64,000 nucleotides of DNA from an uncultured Clostridia bacterium (GTDB taxonomy: Bacteria; Bacillota; Clostridia; TANB77; CAG-508). The number at the start of each line of letters is the position of its first letter. Positions within the stretch are counted from its first letter, which is position 1. The notes under the pieces are model-generated. The model had not been told where the DNA came from. It saw nothing but the letters and a program-made list of their open reading frames with translations, and did not search any database. Location: the NCBI GenBank assembly GCA_948852945.1, contig CAQPBJ010000005.1, positions 1-64,000 of the forward strand. The letters run 5' to 3'. Shown in pieces: positions 25,405 to 34,408 of the stretch. The position numbers and the translations under genes were made by a program.

Positions 25405-26316
25405 ATTATTTCTCTTTCATATGTATTTTTATCTTTATTTAAGTAATATGCTTCGCTTATTTTGTTTTTTTCTTTTTTGTCTAACACTATTATTTTTTCT
25501 AATAATTTATTATCTAAAATCTCTCTTATTTCTCTGTTATTTTTTATGTCTTCTATTGAATTTCCATGAATTGTAGCTAATATTTTAACACCTGATTTAC
25601 TAGCATAATTCATTATTTCTGCATCTTTTTTTCCTCCTATTTCATCTACAGCTATCACTTTAGGTGACATTGATCTAATTAACATTTTTATTCCTATTTC
25701 TTTTGAAATGTTTGAGATTACGTCTGTTCTGATTCCTAAATCAATTTGTTCTATTCCTTTGTTCATTGCCGCAATTTCATTTCTTTCGTCTACTACTCCA
25801 ACTGTTACGCCGCTCTCCATAGCTGTTTCCATCGCTTATTTTCTGTATAAGATCTTTTAATATAGTTGTTTTTCCGGTTCCTGGTGCCCCAACTATTAAA
25901 CTGTTTTTTATTTCTTTTTTTTCATATAGTTTTTGTAGTATGAATTCACTGCAATCTTTTATTTGTCTTGCTATTCTAAAATTCATTCCTGATATGTATG
26001 ATATTGATATTACTTTTTCTTCTTCACACACCGCATGTCCTGTTATGCCAATTCTGTGTCCTTCTGGTAGTGTTATAAATCCGTTGCTTATTTGCTTTTC
26101 ATACGAATATACTGAATTTTCTGTTATTTTTTCTAATGTTTCTAATATATCTTTTGTTGTTACAGTGTATTGTATTATTTCTTCTTTTTGACTAAATTTT
26201 AATATTATTTTTTTGTTATTTCTTATCCTTATTTCTTCTAAATCTATGAATTTAAATTTGCTCTTATTTATAATATTTTCTTTTATATCGTTAGATAAAT
26301 ATTTAAATATTTCCAT
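25401..26316 (-). CDS. spoIIIAA: SpoIIIAA ATPase with +1 frameshift at CGG
   Basis: First gene of the operon, a secretion-type ATPase. Zero frame: residues 1-168, including Walker A GAPGTGKTT and DLIQKISDGNSYGE, then CGG CGT (25812-25810) and a stop 11 codons later. Skipping the C continues as GVTVGVVDERNEIAAMNKG, followed by Walker B (VIAVDEIGG) and the C-terminal half: 304 residues, 3n+1 length. The second half could start at an internal ATG, but the ATPase fold would then be split between Walker A and Walker B. The ATPase is needed for channel function, so a full-length product is expected in a spore former. Confidence 0.88.
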
Positions 26317-26415
26317 ATTTTCATCCTTTAGCTTGTACTAATATAATTATATTCATGATATTTTTTTTTAGAACTGAAATTTTAAATAATAGTATGATAT
26401 TATTTAAAAAATATA

Positions 26416-26444
26416 TTGACGAAATTTGAAAAAAAGAGTAAGAT
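26416..26444 (+). promoter_or_regulatory. Promoter of gene 26449
   Basis: -35 TTGACG and -10 TAAGAT separated by 17 bp on the plus strand. The transcript would start within a few bases of the first possible start codon, which suggests a very short or absent leader. Confidence 0.5.
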
Positions 26445-26448
26445 TTAA

Positions 26449-26889
26449 TTGTATTTTATGGGAAGAGAATGGTATGAATTTATGTATAATGAGAAAAATT
26501 TTAAATTAACTATTATTTTTACTAAAATTAGAAGATATGTATTTATTTTTTGTTTTGTTATCTTGTCTTTAGTAGGTGCTTATGTTCTTTCAGAAGTACT
26601 TACTGAAATTCTTGAAATGCCTAGAAAAATTGCTAATATAATTATGATAGTTACTGGTGTATGCGTTTTTGTTATGGGATTTATTTTAACTAGTAACTTA
26701 AATTTTAAAATTCAACAGGCTTATTTAGAAATGAAAACTTTAAAAAAATTAAATTTAGTTTCTTATAAATTAGATAAACTTTTAGAACAATCTGGTATTT
26801 CTGTTTCAGACGAAATTGGAAAAGACTTAGAAGTTGTTCATACTAATCTTTTAGCACAAAAAATCAAAAAACTAAAAAAAGAAAATTAA
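26449..26889 (+). CDS. Small membrane protein, unknown
   Basis: Up to 146 residues with two membrane helices (about 31-52 and 65-85) followed by a cytoplasmic coiled-coil-like tail rich in leucine and lysine (LKKLNLVSYKLDKLLEQ...). Possible starts are TTG 26449, ATG 26458 and ATG 26482; no clear Shine-Dalgarno precedes the first two. It is divergent from the spoIIIA operon. A repeat hairpin at 26898 acts as its terminator. No family recognised. Confidence 0.6.
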   Translation: MYFMGREWYEFMYNEKNFKLTIIFTKIRRYVFIFCFVILSLVGAYVLSEVLTEILEMPRKIANIIMIVTGVCVFVMGFILTSNLNFKIQQAYLEMKTLKKLNLVSYKLDKLLEQSGISVSDEIGKDLEVVHTNLLAQKIKKLKKEN

Positions 26890-26897
26890 TTTTAAAG

Positions 26898-26972
26898 CGA
26901 ACAATTAAATGTGGGCTAATAAAAATTTACTATACTTATTAATGTTTAGTAAATTTTTATCAGCCCACTATT
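26898..26972 (-). repeat. Dispersed hairpin repeat, copy B
   Basis: The inverted counterpart of the repeat at 8667-8735, with the same ends (AACAATTAAATGTGGGCT on one side, CAGCCCACTA on the other). The internal TAGTAAATTTTTA / TAAAAATTTACTA pairing makes a longer stem here, with a T-run that ends transcription of 26449-26889. Confidence 0.8.
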
Positions 26973-26979
26973 TTTTTAT

Positions 26980-28275
26980 TTATTCTTCTTTTATTGTTAT
27001 TGAATTTATAATTCCTGATTTATATGTTGATTTAATACTATATATTGATGTTACATCTATATCGTCTATTAGTTCCTCAATTTCTTCATTTAGTGTATCT
27101 ACATCATCAGAAGATAATTTGTTATCATCAAGTGTTATTGATACTATTAAATCTTGTTGATCTATATGTTCTGTATTTGATGATATTACTGCTTCTAATA
27201 ATGTTTTTACTTCACTTCCCGATTTACCGCTCCCATCATATACATCAAATTGACTGTTAAATATTGCTTTATCTTGTTCTGATAGAGTTTTTGGCTTATC
27301 ATCGTCTGTATCTGTAGTTGTTTTTGTAGATGTGATTTTTTCAAATGATTTTAAATTATAGCCATCATCGGTTTTTATAAGTGTGTACTTATAATCTGAT
27401 AATTGGTTTAAATCAATATTTTGGTTTACTTCTTTATAATTTAATTTATCTAGATCTGGTTGATAATTGCTTTTTAAAACATTTTTATAATCGTCGTTTG
27501 TTATTGTCATAATACTTTTATCAATTGGAAATTGTTTTGCTTGAAAATTATAATCTGTATATAGTGATCTTAAATATCTATCTTCTTCTGCGTCATATAT
27601 AGTTTCTACAAATATTGGTTTAACGTATATTTCTATTTTTGTATTATATTTTACTACTTTTGTTATAACTTCTGGTATTTCTGAAGGTTCTTCTTCTGTA
27701 ATATCGTTTTCTTTTACTTCATAATTTGCAGAATTGTTTTTATATTGGTATCCAATTGTTTTGTATTTTTCTGTAAAATTACTATCACTGTTATATAAGC
27801 TAAAATCTTTAAACTCTATGTCTGAGCTATCTCCAAAAATATCTGTAACATATCCTTCTATTATATCTTTTGAAACTGCTTTTTTTGAGCTTTGTGCGTC
27901 CATATCTGAATTTGTTACTTGAGACATTGCTAATTGTAATTTTAATTCATTGCTTATATTGCCTTCATCTATATCAAACCCAGATGAATTGTATATTGCA
28001 TATTTTGCAAATGCTTTATTATTTCCTGTTAGTTTGTATGCTTTTTGAACATCTGTGTCTGAATTTATTACACTTTCATTTGTTAATTGATCTTCTATTT
28101 TTTCTTCTGGTTCTTGTTGTTCTGGTTCAGTAGTTTGTGAAACTTGTTGATTTTTCACTTGCGGTTTACTAGTTTTATTGCTTCCTAATATTATTACACA
28201 AGTTAATATTATTGCTACCAATAGAGCTATAAATATAACTAGAGCCACTAATGGTATCCCTTTTCTTCTTTCCAT
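26980..28275 (-). CDS. Membrane-anchored acidic protein, unknown
   Basis: A 431-residue protein with a membrane helix at residues 10-32 (VALVIFIALLVAIILTCVIIL), a Gln/Glu-rich linker, and a large acidic extracytoplasmic region (about 60-431) rich in Asp, Ser and Asn. It is probably anchored N-terminally, with the bulk outside. No domain recognised. It starts after an AGGAGAG site and is a separate transcription unit. Confidence 0.7.
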   Translation of the reverse strand: MERRKGIPLVALVIFIALLVAIILTCVIILGSNKTSKPQVKNQQVSQTTEPEQQEPEEKIEDQLTNESVINSDTDVQKAYKLTGNNKAFAKYAIYNSSGFDIDEGNISNELKLQLAMSQVTNSDMDAQSSKKAVSKDIIEGYVTDIFGDSSDIEFKDFSLYNSDSNFTEKYKTIGYQYKNNSANYEVKENDITEEEPSEIPEVITKVVKYNTKIEIYVKPIFVETIYDAEEDRYLRSLYTDYNFQAKQFPIDKSIMTITNDDYKNVLKSNYQPDLDKLNYKEVNQNIDLNQLSDYKYTLIKTDDGYNLKSFEKITSTKTTTDTDDDKPKTLSEQDKAIFNSQFDVYDGSGKSGSEVKTLLEAVISSNTEHIDQQDLIVSITLDDNKLSSDDVDTLNEEIEELIDDIDVTSIYSIKSTYKSGIINSITIKEE

Positions 28276-28344
28276 AATACTCTCCTCTTTTGTAAACTAT
28301 TATTAATGATTATATATTTTAACATATCTTTTTTCAATATGTTG

Positions 28345-29350
28345 TTAGCAATTTTTACATAGTATTGTTTTCATTCCTATTTCCAAATCTATCATTCCGT
28401 TTTTTGAATCATAGTCTAAATTTATTAGTTCTTTTAATATTTTTTCTATTTCGTCTGTTTGAAAATATGATGCTTGTTTTTTATATTTTGTTGTTAAGAA
28501 TACTTGATTTGGTTTTAACGATAAAGCTTCTACTAAGTCTCTTTTTTCTTCTAATGCTAGTTTTGTTAAATATATTTTTTTAAAATGATTATATAATGTG
28601 ATAATTATTTTTTGCATAGGTTCTTTATTATAAATCAAATTATCTAATACTTCTAGGGCTTTATCTGTTTCTTTTACTCCTAAGTAGTCTGTTAAATCAA
28701 ATATTATTGCTTGTACATCTTTTGTTGCTAATTTATCTATATCTTCTTTTTGAATTTCTCCGTTTTCTCCAGCATATTCTATTAATTTTCTAATCTCATT
28801 CATTAAGTCTTGCATGTTCGTGCCAGATATTTCTAAAAGATAATCTAAATTTTTATCTTGCACCCTAACTTTATATAAAGAACATATTTTACTTAATCTG
28901 GTTTTTATTTCGATTGGTTTTAATTCTTTTAGTTCGATTATTTTCGAAATGCTTTCTAGTGATTTGTACATATCCATTTTGTGTACCGTTTCTTCAATAA
29001 ATACTAGTACAACTGACTCATTTATTATTTCAATATTGTCTAATATATATTGTTTTAGCTTTTCTTTTATTGGCAATTTGCATTCTTTTTTAAATATACC
29101 TGAGTCTCTTATTATTATTAGTTTTTTAGGGTATCCAAAAGCTGGTGTTTCTATGTCTGAAATTATTGTATTAATACTACTTTCATCTAGTAGTATGTAA
29201 TTTATTCCTAAACTTAATTCTCCAAATATTTTTTTTATTTTTTTTAGATATTCGTTTATTAAATATTTTTCTTCACCATATAAAACATATATACCGTTTA
29301 GGTTTCCGACTAGTTATATCCTTTTCTAAATCTTTTATATTTGTAGACAA
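28345..29350 (-). CDS. holA: DNA polymerase III delta subunit with +1 frameshift at CGG
   Basis: The clamp-loader delta subunit. Translation starts at TTG 29350 (AAGGAG eight bases upstream), reads 14 codons ending DITS, and meets CGG (29308-29306). Skipping one base continues as GNLNGIYVLYGEEKYLINEY, the canonical HolA N-terminus with its YGEE motif, and the frame stays open to 28345 (334 residues, 3n+1). A second CGG triplet at 29296-29294 is out of frame after the shift (AAC GGT). An internal start at 29076 would lose about 90 residues including this motif. HolA is essential, so the shift must work efficiently or another copy must exist. Confidence 0.88.
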
Positions 29351-29363
29351 GTCATCTTCTCCT

Positions 29364-31385
29364 TTATTTTTCTAGCATTATTTTGATGGTTTCTGATACG
29401 CTCCAGCCTTGAGCAAAACATCCTCCTGGTAAATATGCTCCTTTAGAATCGTATACCTCAGATATTGTTCCTATTCCACATTCTTTCATTGCTTTTGTAA
29501 AATTTGTTTTGTAATTTTTAACTATTTTTTGATATTCTTCTTCTAATTTTTTCTTTTCTGTTTTATTTTTTTCGTTATTTATTACTGTTTTAAAAGCTGC
29601 TAAATATATTCCAGAAAGCCATGGCCATGTTATTCCTTGGTGATAGCTCATATCTCTTTTAAAGCTATCTCCTTCATATATTGCTATATATTTTTTATCT
29701 TTTGAAGATAATGTTGCTAAACCGTATTTTGTGTGTAATTCTTTTGTAACTGTTTTTAATACTTGTTTTGCTTTTTCGTTTGTAAGTATCATTACTGGAT
29801 AAGTTGTACTAAGTGCAAATAATTGATTTGGCCTTATTTCTTCACTTCCTAATACATCATATAGGCATTTATTTTTTTCGTCATAAAACTTTTTATTAAA
29901 ATTATTTTTAACTTTTTTTGCTAAGTCTGCCATTTCTTTTTGTGTTTTTTCATCTTTGAATTCTTTGGCTAGGTTTTCTACTGTTTTTAGAGCATTATAC
30001 CAAAGTGCATTTATTTCTACTGCTTTTCCGTTTCTTGGTGTTACTGCAAAGTTTGAAACTTTGGCATCCATCCATGTTAATTGTGTGTTTTCTGTTCCTG
30101 CTGATATTAAGTTATCTTTATCCATATAAATATTACTGTCGTCAATATCTATACCTTTTTGGAACATCTCTATTATATTTAGTAATATGCTATACATTTC
30201 TTTTTTTATAAATTTTATGTCATTTGTGTACTCTAAATATTTATTAATTTGTTCAAATAATAGAAGTGAGCTGTCAACACTATTATATAATGGTCTGCTA
30301 TCATAACCAGAATATCCATTTGGAATTAATCCATATTTAATGTCTCTTGTCATCATTAACAATACTTCTTTAGCTATGTCAAATCTTTTAGTTTTTAATA
30401 ATAACCCTTCAAATGCTATCAATGTATCTCTGCCCCAGTCTAAAAACCATGGGAATCCAGCTATTATTGTGTGTAATGACATTTGTGGTCTATATGCTAC
30501 AAAGTTGTCTGCAGCTATTACTAAATCTCTCATTTTTTCTTGCTCGGCTTTTGTTTCATTTGGATTAACTAATTCGCTTTTATCTATAATTTTTTGAAGT
30601 CTTTTTTCTTCTTGTTTGATAATCTTCTTTCCGTCTATTTCTTCTATATTTTCTTCTAAAGAACATATTATAGTAAATTCTTTTGTTTCTTTTGGTTTTA
30701 TTTCTACTTCATATCTTCCAGGAATAAATAAATCTTCTTCTGGGAAAAATCCTCTTTTTTCTTCTTCTATGTAAAACATATTTTTGAAAGTATCATTATG
30801 ATGTTCTATATATTTTCCGTCTTTTAAAAACATGTATACTGGTGTTGTTTTATTGTCATCTACAATTACTCTAATTTTATTTTCTTGTATTTTTTGTTCT
30901 ACTTTATAATTATGATTTGTGTTCATACAGTGAAAATCTCTAAAGTTCATTATTGGAGCTAATTTTATTAGTATATTTTCTTTTGTTTTGTTTTCAACTT
31001 TATATACTATACATGTCGTGTTTTTTCCGTATACCATTACTACTTGTTTTTCAATATTTACTTTGTTATCAATATTATATTTAAAATTTGGAATATATAT
31101 TTTTTCAAAGCTTTCTAAGTTTTTATATCCTTCTGAAATATAGTTTTTTCCTAAGTTGCTATATATAATTTTCTCTTGTCCTTCTATTATAATACTTTCA
31201 TCTATTTTGGATAATACTACATATCTTCTTGCTGGTGGAACTAGTGGTGCTACTAGTAGTCCATGATATTTTCTTGTATTTATTCCTAGTATTGTTTGAG
31301 CTGCAAAACCTCCAATTCCATTTGTTATTATCCATTCTTTTGTTAATCCTGTTTTTAGATCAATATCTTTTTTATTAAATTTCAT
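29364..31385 (-). CDS. Glycogen debranching enzyme (amylo-alpha-1,6-glucosidase)
   Basis: A 673-residue protein with the bacterial/archaeal debranching enzyme layout: N-terminal beta domain (NGIGGFAAQTILGINTRKYHGLL), then an (alpha/alpha)6 catalytic domain with FPWFLDWGRDTLIAFEGL (acid/base region), ENTQLTWMDAK and HQGITWPWLSGIYLAA. It hydrolyses alpha-1,6 branches in glycogen. Stop and start spacing with holA is 13 bp, so they share a transcript despite unrelated functions. Confidence 0.88.
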   Translation of the reverse strand: MKFNKKDIDLKTGLTKEWIITNGIGGFAAQTILGINTRKYHGLLVAPLVPPARRYVVLSKIDESIIIEGQEKIIYSNLGKNYISEGYKNLESFEKIYIPNFKYNIDNKVNIEKQVVMVYGKNTTCIVYKVENKTKENILIKLAPIMNFRDFHCMNTNHNYKVEQKIQENKIRVIVDDNKTTPVYMFLKDGKYIEHHNDTFKNMFYIEEEKRGFFPEEDLFIPGRYEVEIKPKETKEFTIICSLEENIEEIDGKKIIKQEEKRLQKIIDKSELVNPNETKAEQEKMRDLVIAADNFVAYRPQMSLHTIIAGFPWFLDWGRDTLIAFEGLLLKTKRFDIAKEVLLMMTRDIKYGLIPNGYSGYDSRPLYNSVDSSLLLFEQINKYLEYTNDIKFIKKEMYSILLNIIEMFQKGIDIDDSNIYMDKDNLISAGTENTQLTWMDAKVSNFAVTPRNGKAVEINALWYNALKTVENLAKEFKDEKTQKEMADLAKKVKNNFNKKFYDEKNKCLYDVLGSEEIRPNQLFALSTTYPVMILTNEKAKQVLKTVTKELHTKYGLATLSSKDKKYIAIYEGDSFKRDMSYHQGITWPWLSGIYLAAFKTVINNEKNKTEKKKLEEEYQKIVKNYKTNFTKAMKECGIGTISEVYDSKGAYLPGGCFAQGWSVSETIKIMLEK

Positions 31386-31428
31386 CTTTTGGTATCTCTC
31401 CTAATTACTTTTTTCTTTTGAGCAAGCT

Positions 31429-32934
31429 TTATTTATCTAGTTTTTCCATTTCTTGATATAGCTTTTGATTTTCATTCTTTTTTTCAGTTGTTGTTTGTAT
31501 TGCTTCTATTCTTTCACTATATTTATGATTAAATTTACTTTTTCTCTTTTTGCCTGATTTCTTCTTTTTTTCTAGTTTTTTCTTTTGTTTTCTTATTTTC
31601 TTTGATTCTTTCTTTTCTCTTTTCAATTCATCTTCTAAAACTGAATTTATAAGTAAATATTCTGGTGTACTTTCTTTGTCTCTGAATTTTAAATCATTAC
31701 ATATTAATTCTATGATTGATGATGCTATGGCGTCTGAGTCGTGTCTGATATATTCTCCTTCGATTTTTGATAAATGCTTATGAATAATTTTTATACCTTT
31801 TTTAGTTGCTTTGTCTATGTCTTGAAGTACTATGTCTTGTCCTTCTTGATTATATTTTCTAACATATTCTGGAACAATTTCTCCTGTATCTGCAATACAG
31901 TAATCTATTATTTCTTTGCCAGTATGTGCAAATAGTGCTTCTAAGTGGTCTGTTATAGAGTAATTATCTGTTTGACCTGGCTCTGTCATTATGTTTGATA
32001 TATATATTTTTAATCCTTTACTTTCTTTAATTGTTTTTGAGATGTTTTTTACTAATAAGTTTGGTAATACATCTGTATATAGGCTACCTGGTCCTATTAT
32101 TATTGCATCAGCTTCTGAAATTGCTTCAATTACTCCTGGTGCTGCAATGCAATTTGATGGGCTTATATATATTCTTTGTATTTCCGTAACTTTATCATAT
32201 GTAATTTGTGGAATTTTTTCTCTTCCTTCAACTAAAGTTCCATCCTTTAATTCAGCACATATTGTAAGTTTATCTAATGTTACTGGCATAACTTGTCCAG
32301 TAATATTTAATACTTCTGTACTCTTTTTTAATCCTACTGATGGAGAATCAAACATTTCATTCATTGCTGTTAGATAAATGTCTCCAAAATCAACTCCACT
32401 TAGTGCAGAATCTTTAAATTTGAAATGGAATAATTCTCTCATTAATTCTTCTTTATCTGAAAGAGCTACTATGCTGTCTTTTATTTCTCCATATGGTAAG
32501 TCTTCTTTGTCTAAATCAGACATTGTTACTATTGCTGTTATGTTATTTGTGTATTTTTTTAGGCCTCTTATAACTGTATTTATTCCGTTTCCTCCACCGA
32601 TTACAACTACTTTTGGTCCTTCATCATACATGGTTTTATTGAAAATTAGTCCTTTAATATTTATATTAGCTTTTTTTCCTTGTTTAGTTGATGTGTTATT
32701 TGCTTCAATTAGAATTTCTAATACACGTTTTTGCATATATATAAAGCCTATTACTATTGCTGTAAATCCTCCTACAAATGATGCTACTATTTTTATTATT
32801 TCTTTTGGTCTTAGTATTTTTGCTTCAATTATGTTGGCAAATGCAAAACATGTTAAGCATACTCCTACTAATATTAAAAATATCCATCTTTTTATTTTTG
32901 TTTTTGAATTAAACCAACTAAAAAATCCCTTCAT
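31429..32934 (-). CDS. yvcK: YvcK-family protein with N-terminal membrane helices
   Basis: A 501-residue protein with two membrane helices (about 17-35 and 45-65), then the CofD/YvcK domain from about residue 108 (VVIGGGNGINTVIRGLKKY; GPGSLYTDVLPNLL) and a very basic, Lys/Arg-rich C-terminal tail (about 435-480). YvcK proteins bind UDP-sugars and affect cell shape and carbon metabolism. The membrane anchor makes it longer than the Bacillus protein. It lies directly upstream of the debranching enzyme gene and downstream of murB. Confidence 0.88.
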   Translation of the reverse strand: MKGFFSWFNSKTKIKRWIFLILVGVCLTCFAFANIIEAKILRPKEIIKIVASFVGGFTAIVIGFIYMQKRVLEILIEANNTSTKQGKKANINIKGLIFNKTMYDEGPKVVVIGGGNGINTVIRGLKKYTNNITAIVTMSDLDKEDLPYGEIKDSIVALSDKEELMRELFHFKFKDSALSGVDFGDIYLTAMNEMFDSPSVGLKKSTEVLNITGQVMPVTLDKLTICAELKDGTLVEGREKIPQITYDKVTEIQRIYISPSNCIAAPGVIEAISEADAIIIGPGSLYTDVLPNLLVKNISKTIKESKGLKIYISNIMTEPGQTDNYSITDHLEALFAHTGKEIIDYCIADTGEIVPEYVRKYNQEGQDIVLQDIDKATKKGIKIIHKHLSKIEGEYIRHDSDAIASSIIELICNDLKFRDKESTPEYLLINSVLEDELKREKKESKKIRKQKKKLEKKKKSGKKRKSKFNHKYSERIEAIQTTTEKKNENQKLYQEMEKLDK

Positions 32935-32950
32935 TTGATTCTCCTTAATA

Positions 32951-33838
32951 TTATAATATAATTACTTCTTGTTCTAAATCTTTATTAAATTTTTCTTTAA
33001 TTACTTTTTTTGTATATTTTATTAATTTTTCTATATCTTCGGCTGTCGCATTTCCAGTATTTACTATGAACCCTGCATGCTTTTCTGAAATCATTGCTCC
33101 TCCAATTTTATATCCTTTTAGTCCTGCTTTATCTATAAGTGATGCTGGTATGCAATCTTCTTTTCTTTTAAAAATACTTCCTGCATTTGGCATGTCTAAT
33201 GGTTGTTTTTCTTTTCTTGCATCTGACATTTGATTCATTTTTTCTTTTATTTCTTCTTTGGTTCCTTCTTGAATTTTGAAAGTACTTCCGATTATTATCC
33301 ATTTTTTTTGAAAAAATATGCTATTTCTATATGAGAAATTATGTTCATTGTTTTCAATTTTTACTATATTATATTTTTCGTCTAAATATGTTGTATTTAC
33401 TAATATATCTTTTATTTCTGAGTTATAGGCTCCAGCATTCATTTTTACTGCTCCACCGACAGTTCCTGGTATTCCTGATAAAAATTCAAATCCTTTTATT
33501 TTGTTTCTATAAGCAAAGTTTGATAAAAGAGCAACTGGTATTCCTGCTCCTGCTGCTATTTTTTCTTTTTCAATATTTAAATGCCTAAAATTTAGTTTTA
33601 TTATTATACCTCTAAAGCCTTCATCTTTTATTATTGTGTTTGTTCCATTCCCTAAAATATATGTTTTCATTTTCATTTGTTTAGCTAATTTTAGGATATA
33701 TATTAATTCAGAAACATCATCTACTTCTATAAAAAAGTCTGCTGTTCCTCCAACTTTAAAAGAAGTATGTTTACTCATATCTTCATTTATATGTATGTTT
33801 TTTTCTGGAATTCCTCTAGCTATATCTTCATAAATCAT
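32951..33838 (-). CDS. murB: UDP-N-acetylenolpyruvoylglucosamine reductase
   Basis: A 295-residue FAD enzyme of peptidoglycan precursor synthesis. Motifs: SFKVGGTADFF near the N-terminus, LGNGTNTII, FLSGIPGTVGGA and NAGAY (FAD binding), SYRNSIF, PNAGSIFKR with the catalytic serine, and a C-terminal glutamate region. A type I MurB. It lies 16 bp upstream of yvcK in the same direction. Confidence 0.95.
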   Translation of the reverse strand: MIYEDIARGIPEKNIHINEDMSKHTSFKVGGTADFFIEVDDVSELIYILKLAKQMKMKTYILGNGTNTIIKDEGFRGIIIKLNFRHLNIEKEKIAAGAGIPVALLSNFAYRNKIKGFEFLSGIPGTVGGAVKMNAGAYNSEIKDILVNTTYLDEKYNIVKIENNEHNFSYRNSIFFQKKWIIIGSTFKIQEGTKEEIKEKMNQMSDARKEKQPLDMPNAGSIFKRKEDCIPASLIDKAGLKGYKIGGAMISEKHAGFIVNTGNATAEDIEKLIKYTKKVIKEKFNKDLEQEVIIL

Positions 33839-33847
33839 ATAAGCCTC

Positions 33848-34303
33848 CTATTTAATGTATAGCTCATGTTTCTTTTTGTCTACATTTATTGTTTTTTTGC
33901 TCAAATTGAAACACTCACCAGTTTTATAATTTACTATATATTCATCCTCACTATTATTTATACCTATTACTTTTAAGCTGTCTTTGTCTAGTTTATAATA
34001 ATTTTCTTCCTTTGATGATGGATTTGTTATTTCCCAACTGTTTTCTTTTAATGTATTCATTTCTGTTCCTGTTGCTGTTTTCCCAACTAAAAAACTTTCA
34101 TTTCCTGTCATTTTATATTGTTCATAACGTTCATATACTGCATGTTGTACTACTTCTAAATCTGATAGTAGTTTTTTTTGTTTACTATATTCAGCTCCGT
34201 TTATGGTATATCTTATTACAATTGATGCTATTATCGCTAAAACTATTATTGTTATTACTAATGATAACATTGTTATGCCTTCTTCTTTTTTTATCTTTTG
34301 CAT
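33848..34303 (-). CDS. Pilin-like protein with prepilin N-terminus
   Basis: A 151-residue protein starting with a short leader and prepilin-type motif EEG-ITMLSLVITIIVLAII, in which the conserved glutamate at +5 is replaced by serine. The helix continues to about residue 32, followed by a small globular domain with ECFNLSKKTINV near the end. It is likely a pseudopilin or type IV pilin-like surface protein processed by a prepilin peptidase; no peptidase gene is in the window. It precedes murB by 9 bp. Confidence 0.75.
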   Translation of the reverse strand: MQKIKKEEGITMLSLVITIIVLAIIASIVIRYTINGAEYSKQKKLLSDLEVVQHAVYERYEQYKMTGNESFLVGKTATGTEMNTLKENSWEITNPSSKEENYYKLDKDSLKVIGINNSEDEYIVNYKTGECFNLSKKTINVDKKKHELYIK

Positions 34304-34367
34304 GGTATATTTCTCCTTTTATAAAGATGTGTTTATCATATCATTATTCGTTATATTTTACAAGAAA

Positions 34368-34408
34368 ATAAACTAAAAAAATGAAGGTTTAGTCCTTCAT
34401 TTTTTAGT
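34368..34408 (-). terminator. Terminator after the glycosyltransferase gene
   Basis: AATGAAGG / CCTTCATT stem with T-run on the minus strand, right after the stop at 34409. Confidence 0.8.

Noticed and set aside
26317..26415. Sigma-E promoter of spoIIIA
   Set aside because: The upstream region is AT-rich with no convincing match to both boxes at the right spacing.
29294..29296. Second CGG near the start of holA as another frameshift site
   Set aside because: After the first shift this triplet straddles two codons (AAC GGT), so it is not read as a codon.
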